Positions 1 to 13,318 of a stretch of 64,000 nucleotides of DNA are shown here, piece by piece. The number at the start of each line of letters is the position of its first letter. The stretch's first letter is position 1. Origin of the DNA: Atrichornis clamosus. Its lineage: Eukaryota > Chordata > Aves > Passeriformes > Menuridae. The DNA is taken from the NCBI GenBank assembly GCA_013400975.1, contig WBMZ01011880.1, forward strand, positions 1 to 64,000. The letters run 5' to 3'. The position numbers and the translations under genes were made by a program. The notes under the pieces were generated by a model that saw only the letters and a program-made list of their open reading frames with translations, was not told the DNA's origin and searched no databases.

Positions 1-2912
1 CATCCCCACAATCCAGGACACATCCCTTTTTAGTAACTCATGTAGTATATTGGCAAGGTCAGTGTCAGATACGTCATTTTACCTTTACATGGGCTTGTTC
101 CTTACATGAGTGTCCATCTTCAGGATGCAGAATCATTCATTATTAAAACTCAGTTTAATTGTCACAATGTGCTTTCAGACTGTAATATTATGATTACTTT
201 TGAGGCTTTTGTTAATGCTGTCTCTGTCCTCACCACTGAAAAGAGGAGGATGTTGTTTCTGTTTGACATGCTCCTTGTTGTAAAGAAGCTAATATCCTCA
301 CAGATTTAGTCCATTTTCTGAGGATTTCAGGTGTTCCTTTGCACTTTCCTGGCAATATTCATATTATCAGTGCTCTGTTAAAACTCTGCTGGAGGCCAAG
401 CAGAGCAAGAAAAATTTAATCAAAACCATGTAAAAGCCTAACCATTCTGCCAGTGCCAAAGAGCTGCATGAGGCTCTAGAGCCACAGGCTGAATATCATT
501 TTTCCATATTATCACATAAATAGCTCCCTAAACACTCCTTAAAAGAAAAGGTGGGGAGTGGGGAGGGAAAAAGAGAAGGCCTGTTGTGGGATTTGAGTTT
601 ATAAAATGAATTAAGTTCATGTGCTTTCCTCCTTTGCATGTGATGGAGAGAAAGGTAGGCCTAGTAACTCAACAGGAAATAGGAACTCCTGATGGATATG
701 GTACTTTCCCTAAATCTAGGTAGTTGCTAACAGCACTACCACGTTTCTTTTTATTTAAAGAGGATTGTGAAGTAATTAGGTGGGACATGCTATCAAGGTG
801 CCTACTGCTTTTGTATGACACAGCTTGTCTTGTGCTAATCTGCAGCCAACACAGGCAGCCATTTCCAGTTCTACATCTTTTGGGATGGTGGGAGGATATT
901 CCTGGGAACTCTTCGAGGAACTTGAGGGTGCCTGTTGCTGCAGGGAAAAGATAGTTACAGGAGGCTGGGGCTTCTAGCAAGCTCTACCAGCTGCCGGTTG
1001 CTCCGTCAGCTACTCCTGGTTAAAAGCTGCATTGAGCTTCCCTTCCAGTTGTCTCCTGATTAGAGAGGGTCAAGCACCCTCTCAGCAACTACTGGGGAAA
1101 AGCACACATAAGTGCAGGGCCTAGAGCACCTCTCCCAGAGACAGCCAGCACATGCAGCAGATTGCAAAGCAGTTCATGCAGAAGGGAGTTAGAAACTCTG
1201 CTGAGGAAGGGATGTGTGTGCTCAACAATGCTGGTGATGGACCCCATGGCACAGTTCCTAGCATCATCTGAAGCAGCTCTCCCTGGTACATCAAAGACTT
1301 GAGTCAGAGCTAGCTCCAGAGTTCTAGCTAGGATGTAGAGATAGTGGTCTTGTCTGCAGGAGGTGTGCACTGTCAGAGGACTTTTATTGCTAAGGAAAGG
1401 AGATGCAGGAAGATGTCAGCAAACTGTGCTGACATCACTAGGGTGAATGAGTAAGAGATCAGTTGGATCTTCTCTGAAACCCTGCAAGTACAAGAGCCTG
1501 AATTCCCAGCCATACCAAAGGAGGAGCAGGAAAAGTCAGTGCTAACTGGGCTAGGAAACTGGGAGCAAGTCCCGAGGTGGCAAACACTGGAAGCTTGTAA
1601 TTTTTGGCATTGGGAGGAAGACTTCTGTTCCATCTGCAGTTATGCAACAATTTCAGCGCCAAGCTGAATTCTGTTAGGCTTGTAGGACCTTTGTAATAGT
1701 TTTCCAGAAGGTGTGGCCGGACACTAGAACATGTTGTCGAGAGATGTTGTGGAGTCTTCATCTTTGGAGACCTCCACAATACTGTGGGCAATGCCTGAAC
1801 AAGACAGTGTAGCTTCAGACTTTGGCTGTGCTCTGGTGCTGCGTTGGACCAGATAACCTCCAGAAGCCTTTCCAATGTGAGTTATTCTGTAATTTTATGA
1901 AAATGTTACACAAGCAAAAGCATTTCCAGGCCTTAATAATTCCCTATAAGTGTGTTAAACTGTAAACAAGAAAGCAAAGTAAATACCCACTTTTTGCATG
2001 TCATAAAGCCAATTTAGCTCACTCCTCCAAGGCCCTATAGCCAGAGGCTTGTTGGAGCCAATATTATGGTTTGGCTCTTTTCATATAAATGTATTTTTAG
2101 AATTAGGCACAAAGTTCAGGAACACTAAGGCCAGAGTACTTATTCACACTTGTTTGAGTTTGAAGTGTGCTGCTCTCTGGTAAGCTTTTTATTTTGTTTT
2201 ACAGTTGAAACAACTGGGTTGCAATTGTTAATGAAAATTCAGAAAGCCTTCATACAAAAAAAACACCTATGTCCACAGATGAAAGTGGAGAGAGCACATT
2301 TTAAAAAGGGTCCCTTAAAAGGAATAAGGAAAATGTAGTACTTTGAGTGAATCTAGTTTTGTTGTGATGGACCTTGCTTTTGGAATCCTGGAATCCTGGG
2401 CTTTTTTGCGTTGCTGTAAAATATGGATGAGTTATTTGTCAAGTGAGGATCCATTTCTGCTAGGGATATTCTCTGTCATCTGATTTTTGTTGTCTCTTAG
2501 AGCTGAGCTGTGATGACAGGTTTCATATGAGAGACCTCACAATCTTCCTTCCTCTGTGCTACTTGTCTGTGGAACAAGAGTGGTCTCCCAGGCAGGGCTT
2601 CAGCTGGAGTTTTCAGTTCTTCTTAGGTGTCATCTTCTCAAGACTCAAACAGAGAGAGCAGAGCTGGGCTGATGTATAGCAGAGCTCACTGCAGAGACCC
2701 ACAAGTGTAAGTGAAGAGCTGGTTTGCACATAGGAGGTGCTGTCAGAGTTACCAACTGCCTTGCTGAGGAACAGTCTGTGTATCTGAATACTGGGTCTTA
2801 TTCTGTGAAAAAAGATAATGTTTTATCCTCAAATACTAATCTCTATTACATAAAATGGATGGTTGAAATTCCTAACTTGTACTGTTGTTTTCTTTTCATG
2901 ACTTCCTTCCAG
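1..2912 (+). other. STAU2: STAU2 upstream intron, 3' part
   Basis: No exon was recognised here. The preceding STAU2 coding segment (first half of dsRBD2) is absent, so this is the end of an intron that starts before the window. The 3' end has the run acttccttccag before the exon at 2913. Open frames in this stretch (for example 724-954 + and 1459-1875 -) are short, overlap each other on both strands and have no recognisable domain. Confidence 0.75.
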
Positions 2913-3072
2913 GTATCACTGCCCAGTGCCTAAAATTTTCTATGTCCAGTTAACTGTTGGCAACAGTGAGTTTTTTGGTGAAGGAAAGACTCGTCAAGCT
3001 GCTAGACATAATGCTGCAATGAAGGCCCTTCAAGCTCTTCAGAATGAGCCTATTCCAGAAAAATTACCTCAG
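2913..3072 (+). CDS. STAU2: STAU2 exon A: second half of dsRBD2
   Basis: The 160-nt exon lies between acceptor cttccttccag and donor CAG|gtttgtg. Base 2913 completes a codon carried over from the previous exon; 53 codons follow, from YHCPVPKIFY to NEPIPEKLPQ. The segment holds strands beta2-beta3 (IFYVQLTVGNSEFFGEGKT) and helix alpha2 (RQAARHNAAMKALQAL) of the second double-stranded-RNA-binding domain. The usual KKxAK lysine patch at the start of alpha2 is replaced by TRQAAR. That fits the family view that this domain is a weaker RNA binder than dsRBD3 and dsRBD4. The first half of the domain, including helix alpha1, must be encoded upstream of this window. The start cannot be chosen by a methionine: this is an internal exon. 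Confidence 0.95.
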
Positions 3073-6000
3073 GTTTGTGTTTCAGAAAACTGCTCCTAAT
3101 CTTCATGTTAAGATGCCAAACTGGGTAATTTAATTGCCAGTTTTTCAATGTTTAATTATTAGTGTTTTTTTCATAATTTCAGTAATGAGAGGAGTAATAC
3201 TAAATTAATGTTGCTTCTTTATAAAGGCACACCTAATGTGGCACTAGACTTAAATAACAAAAATAAGTAGACATTTTAAAGAAGGGATTGTCAACAGTGA
3301 TTAAGTAAAAAATAGAATCAAAATAAAATGAAATGAGATTATACCAGAAGTGGAGAAAATGTCCATTTAATCATTGGCTTTATGGAGAATGAATTATTAA
3401 TCTCAAATATTTGTTATTTGCAATTTTTACAGTTGAAATGTCTTGTCCTCAATGTTCCTAAGAACCTGATGGAGCTTACTGGCAGTTATTGGTCACCTGT
3501 CTGATGATCACCTGGTTTTAGTACCTTTTGAAATAACTGGCTTACTCGCTGCTATGTTTTTAAGTGGTGTATATTGCTGCTTAAAAATTAAAATGTTGTG
3601 TCATATTTTAAAAAATATTTATCAGAAAAACTATCCTCAGAATAATCTTTGTAAATTGAAAGGACAAATATAATAACATTTCCCAGTCAAAGAAGCCAAA
3701 TACTTGCAAGACCTCTGGGAGCAGTTGAAGACCACTTGAGATACTGTAAGATCTAAATAGCAGGTGTCTGTCGGTAGGAGACTAAATCGAATCCTCAGTC
3801 AGGAAAACCTCTGTGGCTCGGTTATGCTGAGGGTAAGTGGCACTGGTTACAAGTTAGTCATGAAAAAACATCTCTGTCAGTGCATGGGTTAGAGTAGTAG
3901 GTGACTAGAGAAGGCTGGAGGTAACACTTTTCCTAGGTCATGACAGAGGGAGTACAAAGTGTTGCATTGTGTGGAGCTGAGCGTAGCTCTCCAGATAACT
4001 GGAGGCTGGTTGAAATAGAGTTTAAGGGCTTCAAGGTGCCAAGCTTCAGGCTCTTCCTTGCTACTGGTCATGGGAAGTGCACAAAGGGCTCAGTGGTGGG
4101 ATGTGCCCTCACCATGAGACATGGTCCAGCTCGGTAAAATTGTACTTCCTTCAGCAAAACTGACCAGCTTGGGTCATCTATGGAAGGTGATTGATTCATC
4201 ACTCCTCAAACATCAGGCGTGGACCAGAGCCAGTATACATCATATTCTGACTGGCCTCAATTACATTATGATATTGTGCTTCTTTCTTCCCCAATCGCTG
4301 GCACTGTACTCCCAAGGAGAGCAGAGAGGAGATTAAGGATAGACCTGCTGGTACAGATCTAGTAAACCCATTAATAACTCCGTGAATTTGACTGGAATGG
4401 GATCCATGGAATATAGCACAGTAGTTACGTAGGTCTGTCTTTTGACCTTCTTAACCGTCTTTGCTTAATGCAGCCTTCTATATATTCTTCTTCCTTTTCA
4501 AGGTATCCTTTTATCCTTTTATAAAAAAAAAGCTTAGTTAGGGATGAAATCTTTTATCCATATTAAACCACTGAAGAGGAGTATTGCCACCTTAATACTT
4601 AATTGCACAAACGTGTAGAAGGACATAAGGCGAGCAGAAGCAAGAAGCAATCAGCCAGCAAGGCAGGGCTGCAGGTGAATGTGAACCTGCTTTCACAAAA
4701 GAGCTATTGTGTGTCTGCCAAAGCGCCTCTGCTGTCTCATAGATGTGAGGCTAAGAAGGACCTTACAGTTGAAGCGTCAGTTGTGGAATGAGGATCAAGT
4801 TTAAATCCAAAGTACCTGAAACACCTCTGAACATATTTTATCTTCCTTGGGGAAGTCATATGACTAAGGCTTGAAACTTTATTGCTCAATACTAAGGTCT
4901 AAGCCTTGATGCTCCCTTTTCTCCACTCACAGTTTGGTTCTCTGCTATGTTTGGTGGAAAAATATGCAGGGAGTTAAAATATAAAGGTAGAAGGGGCAAT
5001 GAGGGCTTTTCTGACAGATATGTTTGTATGAATCATGAAATTTTAAACAGTAATTTCTAGTTTAGACTATACTTATCTGATTAAACTAGAGTACAGCTAG
5101 AAAATCTAAGCATTCTTGACTTGAAGGCTTGGTGATAGTCCAGTGGACATTATTTTATGTAACTTATGCCAGTGTTTGATTATTCTCTGTTTTGAAGATA
5201 ATTGACAGGGTATTTCTTCTAGAATACCCTTAGCTTCATTTTCTATGTAATTGGTATTTTCTTATCTTTGCTAAATGTAACAGATATAAAAAAATCTCTC
5301 CCACATATACATTTACAGATTATGCTTAAGTATTTTTGAACCTTTTTGTAGAACTGATTGTTTTCATAGTGTCTCAGTGCAAAGTTGGTTTTTCTAACCA
5401 TTTGTTTATCCTTGTGGCTTTTTTTTATCGGCTTTTTAGATTATCTGTATCCTTTATAAAGCACAAACTTAATATAATACTGAGTAATATTCTCACTAAG
5501 GTTTTTTACAGAATAGTAATACCCCACCCTTTATATTGCGCAATTTTTTTTTTACTATTAAATATTGTCCTTTTAACTCTGCTGATCTTTCTCAGCGAAT
5601 CTAATTAATACTTTGCCTGTCCTATAAGTAATGACCTAAGTTCTTGATTTCAGTGGTAGTTTACATTTCATTATATGAAATGAGCTAGAGGTCCTACATA
5701 ATTTAATTGTAGCTACTGTTATTATTGTTTTGCCCTGCACCTTTTTTTTTCCTGGATGTTCTATAAACTTTATAATTGTTTTTGTTTTGTATTTAGCTCC
5801 AGATCAATGTCAGGGATATAAATGGCTTTTTTCACACTCAAAATTTTGCAACCATTTCATGAGACAAAAAATGCTCCACGTCTGCATGATGTAGCTGAGC
5901 ACCAGATTTTTGGCCCTGCATTATCTCAAAGATTAATATATTAAGAGTTAACAAATAGTAGATAAAAGATTGATCAATTTCATTTTAATGTGAAGAACCT

Positions 6001-7068
6001 AATGCTTTTTTAATGTTGTTTTATAACTGTGGTATTTCCATTTTGTAGCTATGCTGGTGGCTGAAGATTTAGATCAAACTTTGTTATGTAAGATGGCAGC
6101 TCGGCAGGAATCCACCTAATTCAGCCCAAGTGTCTTTGATGTTTACCTCCACTAATAAAAAATTAGGAGCCTGGCCAAGGTTACATGGTTGTTGAGAGAT
6201 CCCAGTTTGAAGCATTCAGAGGTTTGCAGTTTAAAGTAGCTGGAAGTGAAGCCTCTGAGAACTAAGGAAATGTGGCCTGGGGGTCAAATACCAAAAGGCA
6301 GTGGTTGCAAAAGGTGATAACTCTGACTGATCCCCATGCTGTTGGTTGTCTGAGACAATTTAGATTTACCTGAAGTGTAAAACAAAGCTGAAGTTTAGGC
6401 AGGATAATGTTTCATGTGCCTTTTGGTTTTTTATCTCTACCTCTCTGTTTATTATGTTCCTATGGATAAATAAATAATGTTGTGTGTTGAGCAAGCTGTT
6501 CTCTGTCACTACCTTTTCACACTGGTCACAATTCCCAGAGGGAAGTTGATGGAGGGGCCATTAACAAGCTGGACCTGCTGAGGACACCTGTAACCTGGTG
6601 ACCCAGTCAAAGTGTGGGGGTGATTGACTGAATTTCTTCCCAGAGAAGTGTAGTCTTCTGCGTTTTTGAAGACGTACAGATTTCTTCCTTGCTTAGAACG
6701 GGAACCTGCAGAGAGACTGAGAAACAGGTCAAAGGATCTGTTTGATCCTCAGGTTTGACACAACAAGTGTGTATTTAGATGATTGTTATCTATGTCATAG
6801 TAAGGCTAAAATCCATACACGTTATTTTGCCACCTATAATTAATTTATAAATTAATGTGTATATGTTTATTTATTATGAAGCATAAGCACAGTATGTATG
6901 GCTTCGGTCAGCAGGTGTCTGATAATGGGGTGTTGAGATGGATGTACAAGTGCTGATTTACAACGTGACAGGAGACTTCAAAAGTCTTTGAGAAATTGGG
7001 GGAGAAGGATATTACATATTTTTGATCTTCTAAGAATTGTAATGTGATTATGTATGCATCATTTTCAG
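3073..7068 (+). other. STAU2: STAU2 intron A-B (3,996 bp)
   Basis: Donor gtttgtg at 3073 and acceptor cattttcag ending at 7068. AT-rich, with no gene, RNA gene or clear transposable element seen. Short open frames around 3889-4336 occur on both strands and look like chance. Confidence 0.8.
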
Positions 7069-7176
7069 AATGGAGAAACAGGAAAAGAATCAGAAGAAGA
7101 TAAAGATGCAAACAAATCTGAGATCAGTGTAGTGTTTGAAATTGCTTTGAAGCGCAATATACCTGTCAGTTTTGAG
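7069..7176 (+). CDS. STAU2: STAU2 exon B: linker and helix alpha1 of dsRBD3
   Basis: The 108-nt phase-0 exon (36 codons) lies between acceptor attttcag and donor GAG|gtatgtg. It begins [18 protein letters not shown], an acidic and lysine-rich flexible linker. It ends with [18 protein letters not shown], which is helix alpha1 and the entry to beta1 of dsRBD3. In Staufen proteins dsRBD3 is one of the two main RNA-binding modules, and alpha1 contacts the minor groove. The exon border falls inside the domain, as it does for dsRBD4 (exons D and E), a repeated gene architecture. An open frame extends from 7054 to 7272 across both borders, but the strong splice sites and the continuity with exon C define the exon. 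Confidence 0.95.
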
Positions 7177-10003
7177 GTATGTGTTACATTTTTATCTGTG
7201 TTACATTCTTATTTGTTTGCTGAGAAAGTATTAAAAAACGGTACCACTAAAACTCAACATAGATATTATTAATATATGGTAAATATGACTTTTATGTTTA
7301 TGGAAACTGTAAAAAAAAATTGTTAGTGTTTCATCGCCTACAACACTGATTTTTCACTGTGAAAATAGACGCTCTTTCAGAACTTTTAGAGACCTAATAT
7401 TTGGTTGCAAACAACTGGATGACAGAAAGACAGTCAAACTATCTTCTCTATAGGGCTGTGGGATTAGAACCCATAGCCACACTCAATCTGATCTGAGATG
7501 ATCTTCAAAAGAGTTAGCCAAAGTCTTTGCTTTAACTGTAGGCATTCATGCACTAGAAAAGTTCCCATTGAAACATTTTGCCTCTGACTTGCTGTTTTCG
7601 GAAGGTCATGAGTATCTTCCATTCTATTTGAGTTCTTATCTATTTCTACTTAAGCCTTCATGATTTTATCTATGAACCAGCTTCTGACACCTTTGTTTAC
7701 CTGAAGTAATAAAGAGTATTTGGAATTGCTCCAATGCTATCAGTGAAGGAACTGTGGGAGAATGAGAGATACTAACAGGAAGTTTTTTCTGATTAGAAAG
7801 TTCTTTAAAAAGCTTGTAAAAATCTAATGTTGTTGTGATAGGAAGTACCAGATTTTCAAGCTTTCTTTTCTTTTTCTCTTTTTTTCTTTAAATGCAGAAA
7901 ATGCTGATGTAAATGGCTTTTTATTTTATTATTCTGCATTTTGTCATTTTCTGCATTTCTACATTTAAACTGAGTCCTCATGAAAGATGTGGGTAGTGCT
8001 TATACTGGTGATAGTTACTTTCTACAGTGCTTTTTCCTTTTAAAGTATAGGCATGTATTTGCATGTGAAAAAAAACCCCAAACCCAAATCCCTAAGCTGT
8101 GACATGCCTTACAGTGTGCTGTATGCAGTTTACTGACGTGTTTGGCCCATGATCCCTGAATTGGCCAATGTCAAATGAGCTATTTGGACCTTCTTAGAAA
8201 TGTGAGAAATCTCTCAGAAGGTAGATAAGAGAGCCAAAGACAAAGAATATTGTTTGTGACTAAGGAATCCCTTGGTATAACAAAGGCATATGTGCTTCAT
8301 ATATGTGGTCTATGTGATAGGGACTAATTAGAAAGTTAAGAGAATTTAAAATCTAGAAGATAAAACTGAGGTGTCTGGGGGTATTGGTGTGTCAGTTTGC
8401 TACTACATGCCGATAACCTAACTTATCTAAGATCAGACATAATGGAAACGCATGCCTGTATTTCAAAAAGGAAGATCATAATTAATGTTTCAGTTTTCAA
8501 ACATTGTTTTCTACCTTAAATATTTAAAAATATTTTGAATAGTTCCATACTATCAATGCATTAAAATACAAGGAAATGTATGGTCACTGGTCAAAGAGTT
8601 TGGAGGTTGGAAAGAAAGGAGGGATATTTCTTTTGACTATCTTCTTCATTCCTGTTTTAGCTTATTTAAGGGACAGCATTTGGGTAAGGAGAGAATGAAG
8701 GCAGAGATAGTTTGTACAGGAAAAGTCTAATGTGTCACTTGCCAAAGAATGTTAGCAACATTGAAAAAAGACAGTTTCTTGCTCTCCTGACAGGTTTTGT
8801 GTTATTTTCTACCTTTAACTGTAGGTGACATTTTCAAATAGAGTTTTGATTGAGCTTGGTTCTGGCTTGCTTTTCTATAAAACTGTTAAGCAATTATGGA
8901 TAATTCCCAGGATCTGATGTTTCTAATAGCATTTTATTTACTAATGAACTTGTGTTATTCCAGGCAGGCATCAAAGCTTTTTCTGGCTTTTATTTATTGC
9001 AGTAGCTATAAAATGATCTGCCTTTTCTTCATCTGACAAAACTTTAGCCAGTGTTCCAACAGTGCTGTGTTATGCAACAAAATAATGATCACAAATATAT
9101 GTAAAGTTCTGTGTAAACATGTCCTCAGAATTGCACGAGGGGTGAACAGTCCTGTTTCATGTAATACAGCTAGTTTTAATTGCCTAGGAACTTTAGGATG
9201 AGTTTTAAGGAATTTGTATCTCTTAAATTGTTAACTAAAATAAAAACATTCAATTCTAACAAAGAACAAGCTTTACTCCATACTTGTTGCTGGTGCATTC
9301 TTAACTAACCTTGATTCACTGACTTCTAAGTCAAAATGCAACTACTCTAAGGTATTTATGGGGTTCTCAGTGAACAGTTTTTAAGGAGGAATACTAAAGC
9401 CATTGCTGTAGAAATTGTTAGAGTAACTGTAGTACAGTCATTTCACTTCTTATTCCTGTCTTGACAGTAGGCTAAAATCTTGCTTTTTTCAGGTTTATTC
9501 AATATATGGGTTTTTTTCCTTATTTGTTAGCAAGGAGTAGATGAGCTTAGAAGACATGATTGAGGTCAACAGCTTCAGATATTAGAATGTGTTGGCGCAT
9601 TTCAGATTGTCATTTTATTTTCAATGTTTTCTTTGGATTGGAGTGTTATTTGTTTAGAATAGCAAATACAATAATATATTTTTTTCATTCTCAGTATCAG
9701 AAGTGAAGGCATAGAGTGCCTGAACAGGCCAATTTTCTGCCCCTCCATCCCTGTCCAGTGTTCTGCTGGAAATTGTTTTTCTGTCCCAGTCTTATCACAG
9801 TAAGACAGAGATTCTGCATTTTGAACCAGGGACAGACCAAACTGTTGGCTCTGGGAGGGCAGTTCTCAGCAGGAAGTTTCACACCTATCTGGCTCCTGGG
9901 GATTAAGGCTTTAGATGATACGCTGCTGAGTAACTCTCAATTAATTGAGTTTTGCACGATGGCCGCCCTTTCTCACTGCAGTATCACACCTAGACATCCA
10001 GAT

Positions 10004-10056
10004 TCTTCCTTTTTTTCTTTTCTTTTTTTTTTCTTTCTTTTTTTTTCTTTTTTTTT
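10004..10056. repeat. Polypyrimidine (T-rich) low-complexity tract
   Basis: About 53 nt of T interrupted only by single C residues. It sits in the middle of an intron, far from any acceptor. Probably length-polymorphic simple sequence, possibly the remnant of a reverse-strand poly(A). Confidence 0.85.
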
Positions 10057-10964
10057 GTAACTGGGAAAATCTGATGTATCTGTCTGCACAAGCTCCTGGA
10101 AATACACTGATAGATTGATATTTTAAAAACTTATAAAAAAATAATCATGGATGCATGGATGTAGGTGACATGGTTTTTTTGATCTGATTTTTCTCTCCTC
10201 TAGTTTTTGGGGTTTTTTGTGATGTCCATTTAATCTTGTTATAATCTTGAATTTTCTACCTGGAATCTCATTAATAATTGAAGCAGCATTAGTCTTTCAC
10301 TGGAATCACAGCGCTGTTTTTCATTTGTCAGCATGATTCATTAAGTTGAGCCAAATTCATTCTTGATGTAACTTGACCTTAGATGTATTTTGGCCCCATG
10401 TGTTTTCTCTTGCTGTAATTATTCTTTAAATCCATGGAACAGAAAAAGAAAAGTGTATTGCACTGTCACCCTTAATCAAATTCTCAGCTTTAAATTAGCC
10501 ATGATTAGGTCCACAGGTCGTATCTTTCAACTGAGGAAATAGTTTAATGTCCTAATGCATATAGTGTTCTTAGATAGCAAAGATTGAATTTCTTTTTAGT
10601 GTTTTCTATCCCAAGGCTCATAGCACAACTGTTTGAAATCATGTGGAGTAAAAAGATCTAAAATCTGGGGTTAACCAAAAATGTTGTTAGGTAAATATTT
10701 GTTTTGCTTAATTACCAAATTTGAATGCTTGATCCAAATGCCATCTGAATCCTATGGGGTTCATTCCATTGACAACACAGACTTATTTCCATTTGCACAC
10801 TAACAAAGAAACAGTTTAAAATGTTTTCTAGTCAACTATCTACTTCGTGTCACACACTTAACATTTAAAAGATGAAAAACACACCAGAATGCATTAGTTT
10901 CAAATTAATATGTTTTTGTGTATATGAAAATATAACCTGGTTTTGTATTAACATTTTTTCTCTC

Positions 10965-10980
10965 ATATATATATATATAT
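10965..10980. repeat. (AT)8 microsatellite
   Basis: Eight AT units followed by a degenerate AT-rich stretch. A similar run lies at 17862-17877. Confidence 0.85.
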
Positions 10981-13105
10981 TTGTGTGCATTTATATAAAT
11001 ATGAGAAAACTTGTATAAAACTAATAATTTAGGAACTTAGCAATTATATTTCTTAACCAAGTTATTTTGTCCTTTTTCATCTGGTCAGTGTAGACATTCT
11101 TATATATTTTATTAATACATTATATTGCACATAAGGAGAAATACCTATATAATGGCATTAGTAGAGCCACAAAAAGATTAAGGACCTTAGTAAGGTTAAT
11201 TTAGCTATGTTTTACAGCCAGCATGTTGTAATACTTGGATAGCAAAGTACAGGGATGGATGAAGATGCTGTAAAATGGAGTGGGAAACGCTGCAGTGTGA
11301 TGAAGGTGTTCAGCCGGACTGCGTCTGAGAGCTGGAGATCCTGGCACTGCGCTCGTCCCAGCTCTGGTGCAGGCACTGCAGCACTCTGTGGTTCAGTGTG
11401 GGTCAGTGTCTTGAAAGCACTGCTGCCTACTTACCTGGTGAAGCATTAGTGGGCAACTTTCTAGTGAGGCAATCTTGAAAATACTTCTGAAATTATTACC
11501 TGAAATCTTAGAATGAGAACACTCCTGGGCTACATCAGAAAAATCTCATGCTGGCATAGATGTCATCTTATTCTGGGAAAATGGGACAAAGTTGTTTGTT
11601 AATTTTCATTTTGTGTCTTTTTATTGATATATGCAGTGGTAATTGTAGTTGCTGGGTGAAGTTGCCACAAAAGAGAGCTTAAAAAAGAAATACAAGCCTA
11701 AGGAGACCTCATTACAGTGCAACGGCAAAACTAAATAATGCAAGGGACGTGACCTTGATAAAAAGAACTTTAATACAAAACATGTTGTAATAATATTAAG
11801 ATTGAATGTTTCTGCACATTAAAACTATAGTTATTATACCAAGAAGGCCCTTGTACCTTTACCTCAGTTCCCTTGCACTCAGGCATTACTCTTCAACAAA
11901 TGATTTGATATAATTCCATCAACTGAAAAATAATTGGTATTTATATTGATTTTGAAGATATTATAGAGTTGCCTGTCAGATACTCCGTCTCCTTATACAT
12001 ATTACATATAACAAAGATTAAATTAGGTAGCTGCTTCCGCCTATCAAACAAAATAACTGAACCTTTTCCCAAGTGAGGTCTCTTAATTCCTGATAGACAT
12101 TGTGCAGATCAGTAAACAGTGTGTACATGAAGAGATGGCTATCTTTGCACTTGCAGTGCTGTGATTTGTGGGTGAAGGCATCCTGATACCAGCCGTCTAA
12201 AAGGAGATGTGTGTATGTTTGTATGTGTAAAAATGAAGAGAGAAAAAGAGCTAAAGGAAGGTACAGCATTCAGAACTTAATTTCTTTCCTTGTTATTATA
12301 ACTTGTAGTAGTGGAGAAGTACTTCAAAGTGCTTCAAATGGGTTTTCTCATTGTCATGCTGACTATGTTTGGAAGAGAATGAATAAATGAATTTTTTTCA
12401 GAAATGATTGGCTTTTGTATGAGTGATGGTGGTTCTTTTGGTAATTCTTTTCAGTACTGTTGGGAGGGACTGCTGAGAGTCATGGAGGCAAGAAGGTGTC
12501 AGCTTTACAAACGTACAGGATATCACTCTGAGTTGTGTACTCTGGCAAGGCAAGAGTTAAGATCAGGCATGCTGCCTGCACCTAGGACAGCATAAAAATA
12601 TGGGTCTTTGAGACTGAAGTTTGGGACATGAACATCCTAAGGTTTAATGATAATAGAAAATATATTACCAATGGTAATATATAAATACAATTTATAAATA
12701 CAGTTTTGAAGATGTTTTATGTAAAGAAATAGCCAAAGCCTGGTAGACTTTCATGGATTTAATTTCTTTAGTATGTGAAGCACCTTGCAAAGCAAAAAAC
12801 CCAGCAGCCTTGGTTTAAATATGCGTAATTGTTGCATATTGTGTTGTTCTATAAATATATTAAAAAACATAGACCTACTGTTATTGTCTGTGAAACACTG
12901 AATATGGTGCTTAGATTTGCTTTGATTTTCTGTCCTCAAACCTCATGCTGTCATTAATACTTGTCCAAGTTCTGTGAAAACCCATCAGTGTTAGTGCCTT
13001 CAGTTAGCAGGAAAACTGCACTAGTACTAAGCTCATTGCAGAGATGCAAACATTAAGTTATCTTCTTATAGGGTGCTTTGGCTCAATGTTACTTTATCTT
13101 AAAAG

Positions 13106-13318
13106 GTAATTAAAGAAAGTGGACCTCCTCACATGAAGAGCTTTGTTACACGAGTTACAGTAGGAGAATTCACTGCAGAAGGAGAAGGTAACAGTAAGAA
13201 ACTCTCAAAGAAACGTGCTGCAATGGCTGTCCTACAAGAACTTAAGAAGCTGCCTCCTCTTCCTGTGATTGAAAAGCCAAAACTTTACTTTAAAAAGCGT
13301 CCAAAAACAATATTGAAG
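13106..13318 (+). CDS. STAU2: STAU2 exon C: rest of dsRBD3 and basic linker
   Basis: The 213-nt phase-0 exon (71 codons) runs from [12 protein letters not shown] to KKRPKTILK, with donor AAG|gtatgtg. Residues 1-28 are beta1-beta2-beta3 of dsRBD3, including the GPPHM loop that inserts into the RNA minor groove and the [12 protein letters not shown] strands. Residues 29-47 contain the lysine patch and helix alpha2 ([19 protein letters not shown]). The KKLSK patch contacts the RNA backbone and is intact, so the domain should be RNA-binding competent. Residues 48-71 are a proline- and lysine-rich linker ([20 protein letters not shown]). Its basic cluster resembles the nuclear-localisation segment described between dsRBD3 and dsRBD4 of STAU2. 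The acceptor tatcttaaaag is purine-rich near the AG, so it is a weaker-looking site than its neighbours. Confidence 0.96.

Larger units (their letters stand above)
7177..13105 (+). other. STAU2: STAU2 intron B-C (5,929 bp)
   Basis: Donor gtatgtg and acceptor ttatcttaaaag. Contains a long T-rich tract at 10004-10056 and an (AT)n run at 10965-10980, plus a small perfect inverted repeat at 12660-12682. The frames at 9716-10060 (+) and 12018-12269 (-) have no recognisable domain; the first is closed by the T-rich tract, which encodes only Phe, Ser and Leu. Confidence 0.8.

Noticed and set aside
1459..1875. 138-residue open frame on the minus strand in the upstream intron
   Set aside because: No recognisable domain, and antisense to STAU2 with an overlapping frame at 1373-1633; likely chance.
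2340..2480. Possible MIR remnant (gctgtaaaatatggatgagtta)
   Set aside because: Only one block of about 20 nt resembles the MIR core; the flanking blocks do not follow.
3889..4336. Cluster of overlapping short frames in intron A-B
   Set aside because: Frames overlap on both strands, are under 75 residues and have no motif or splice context.
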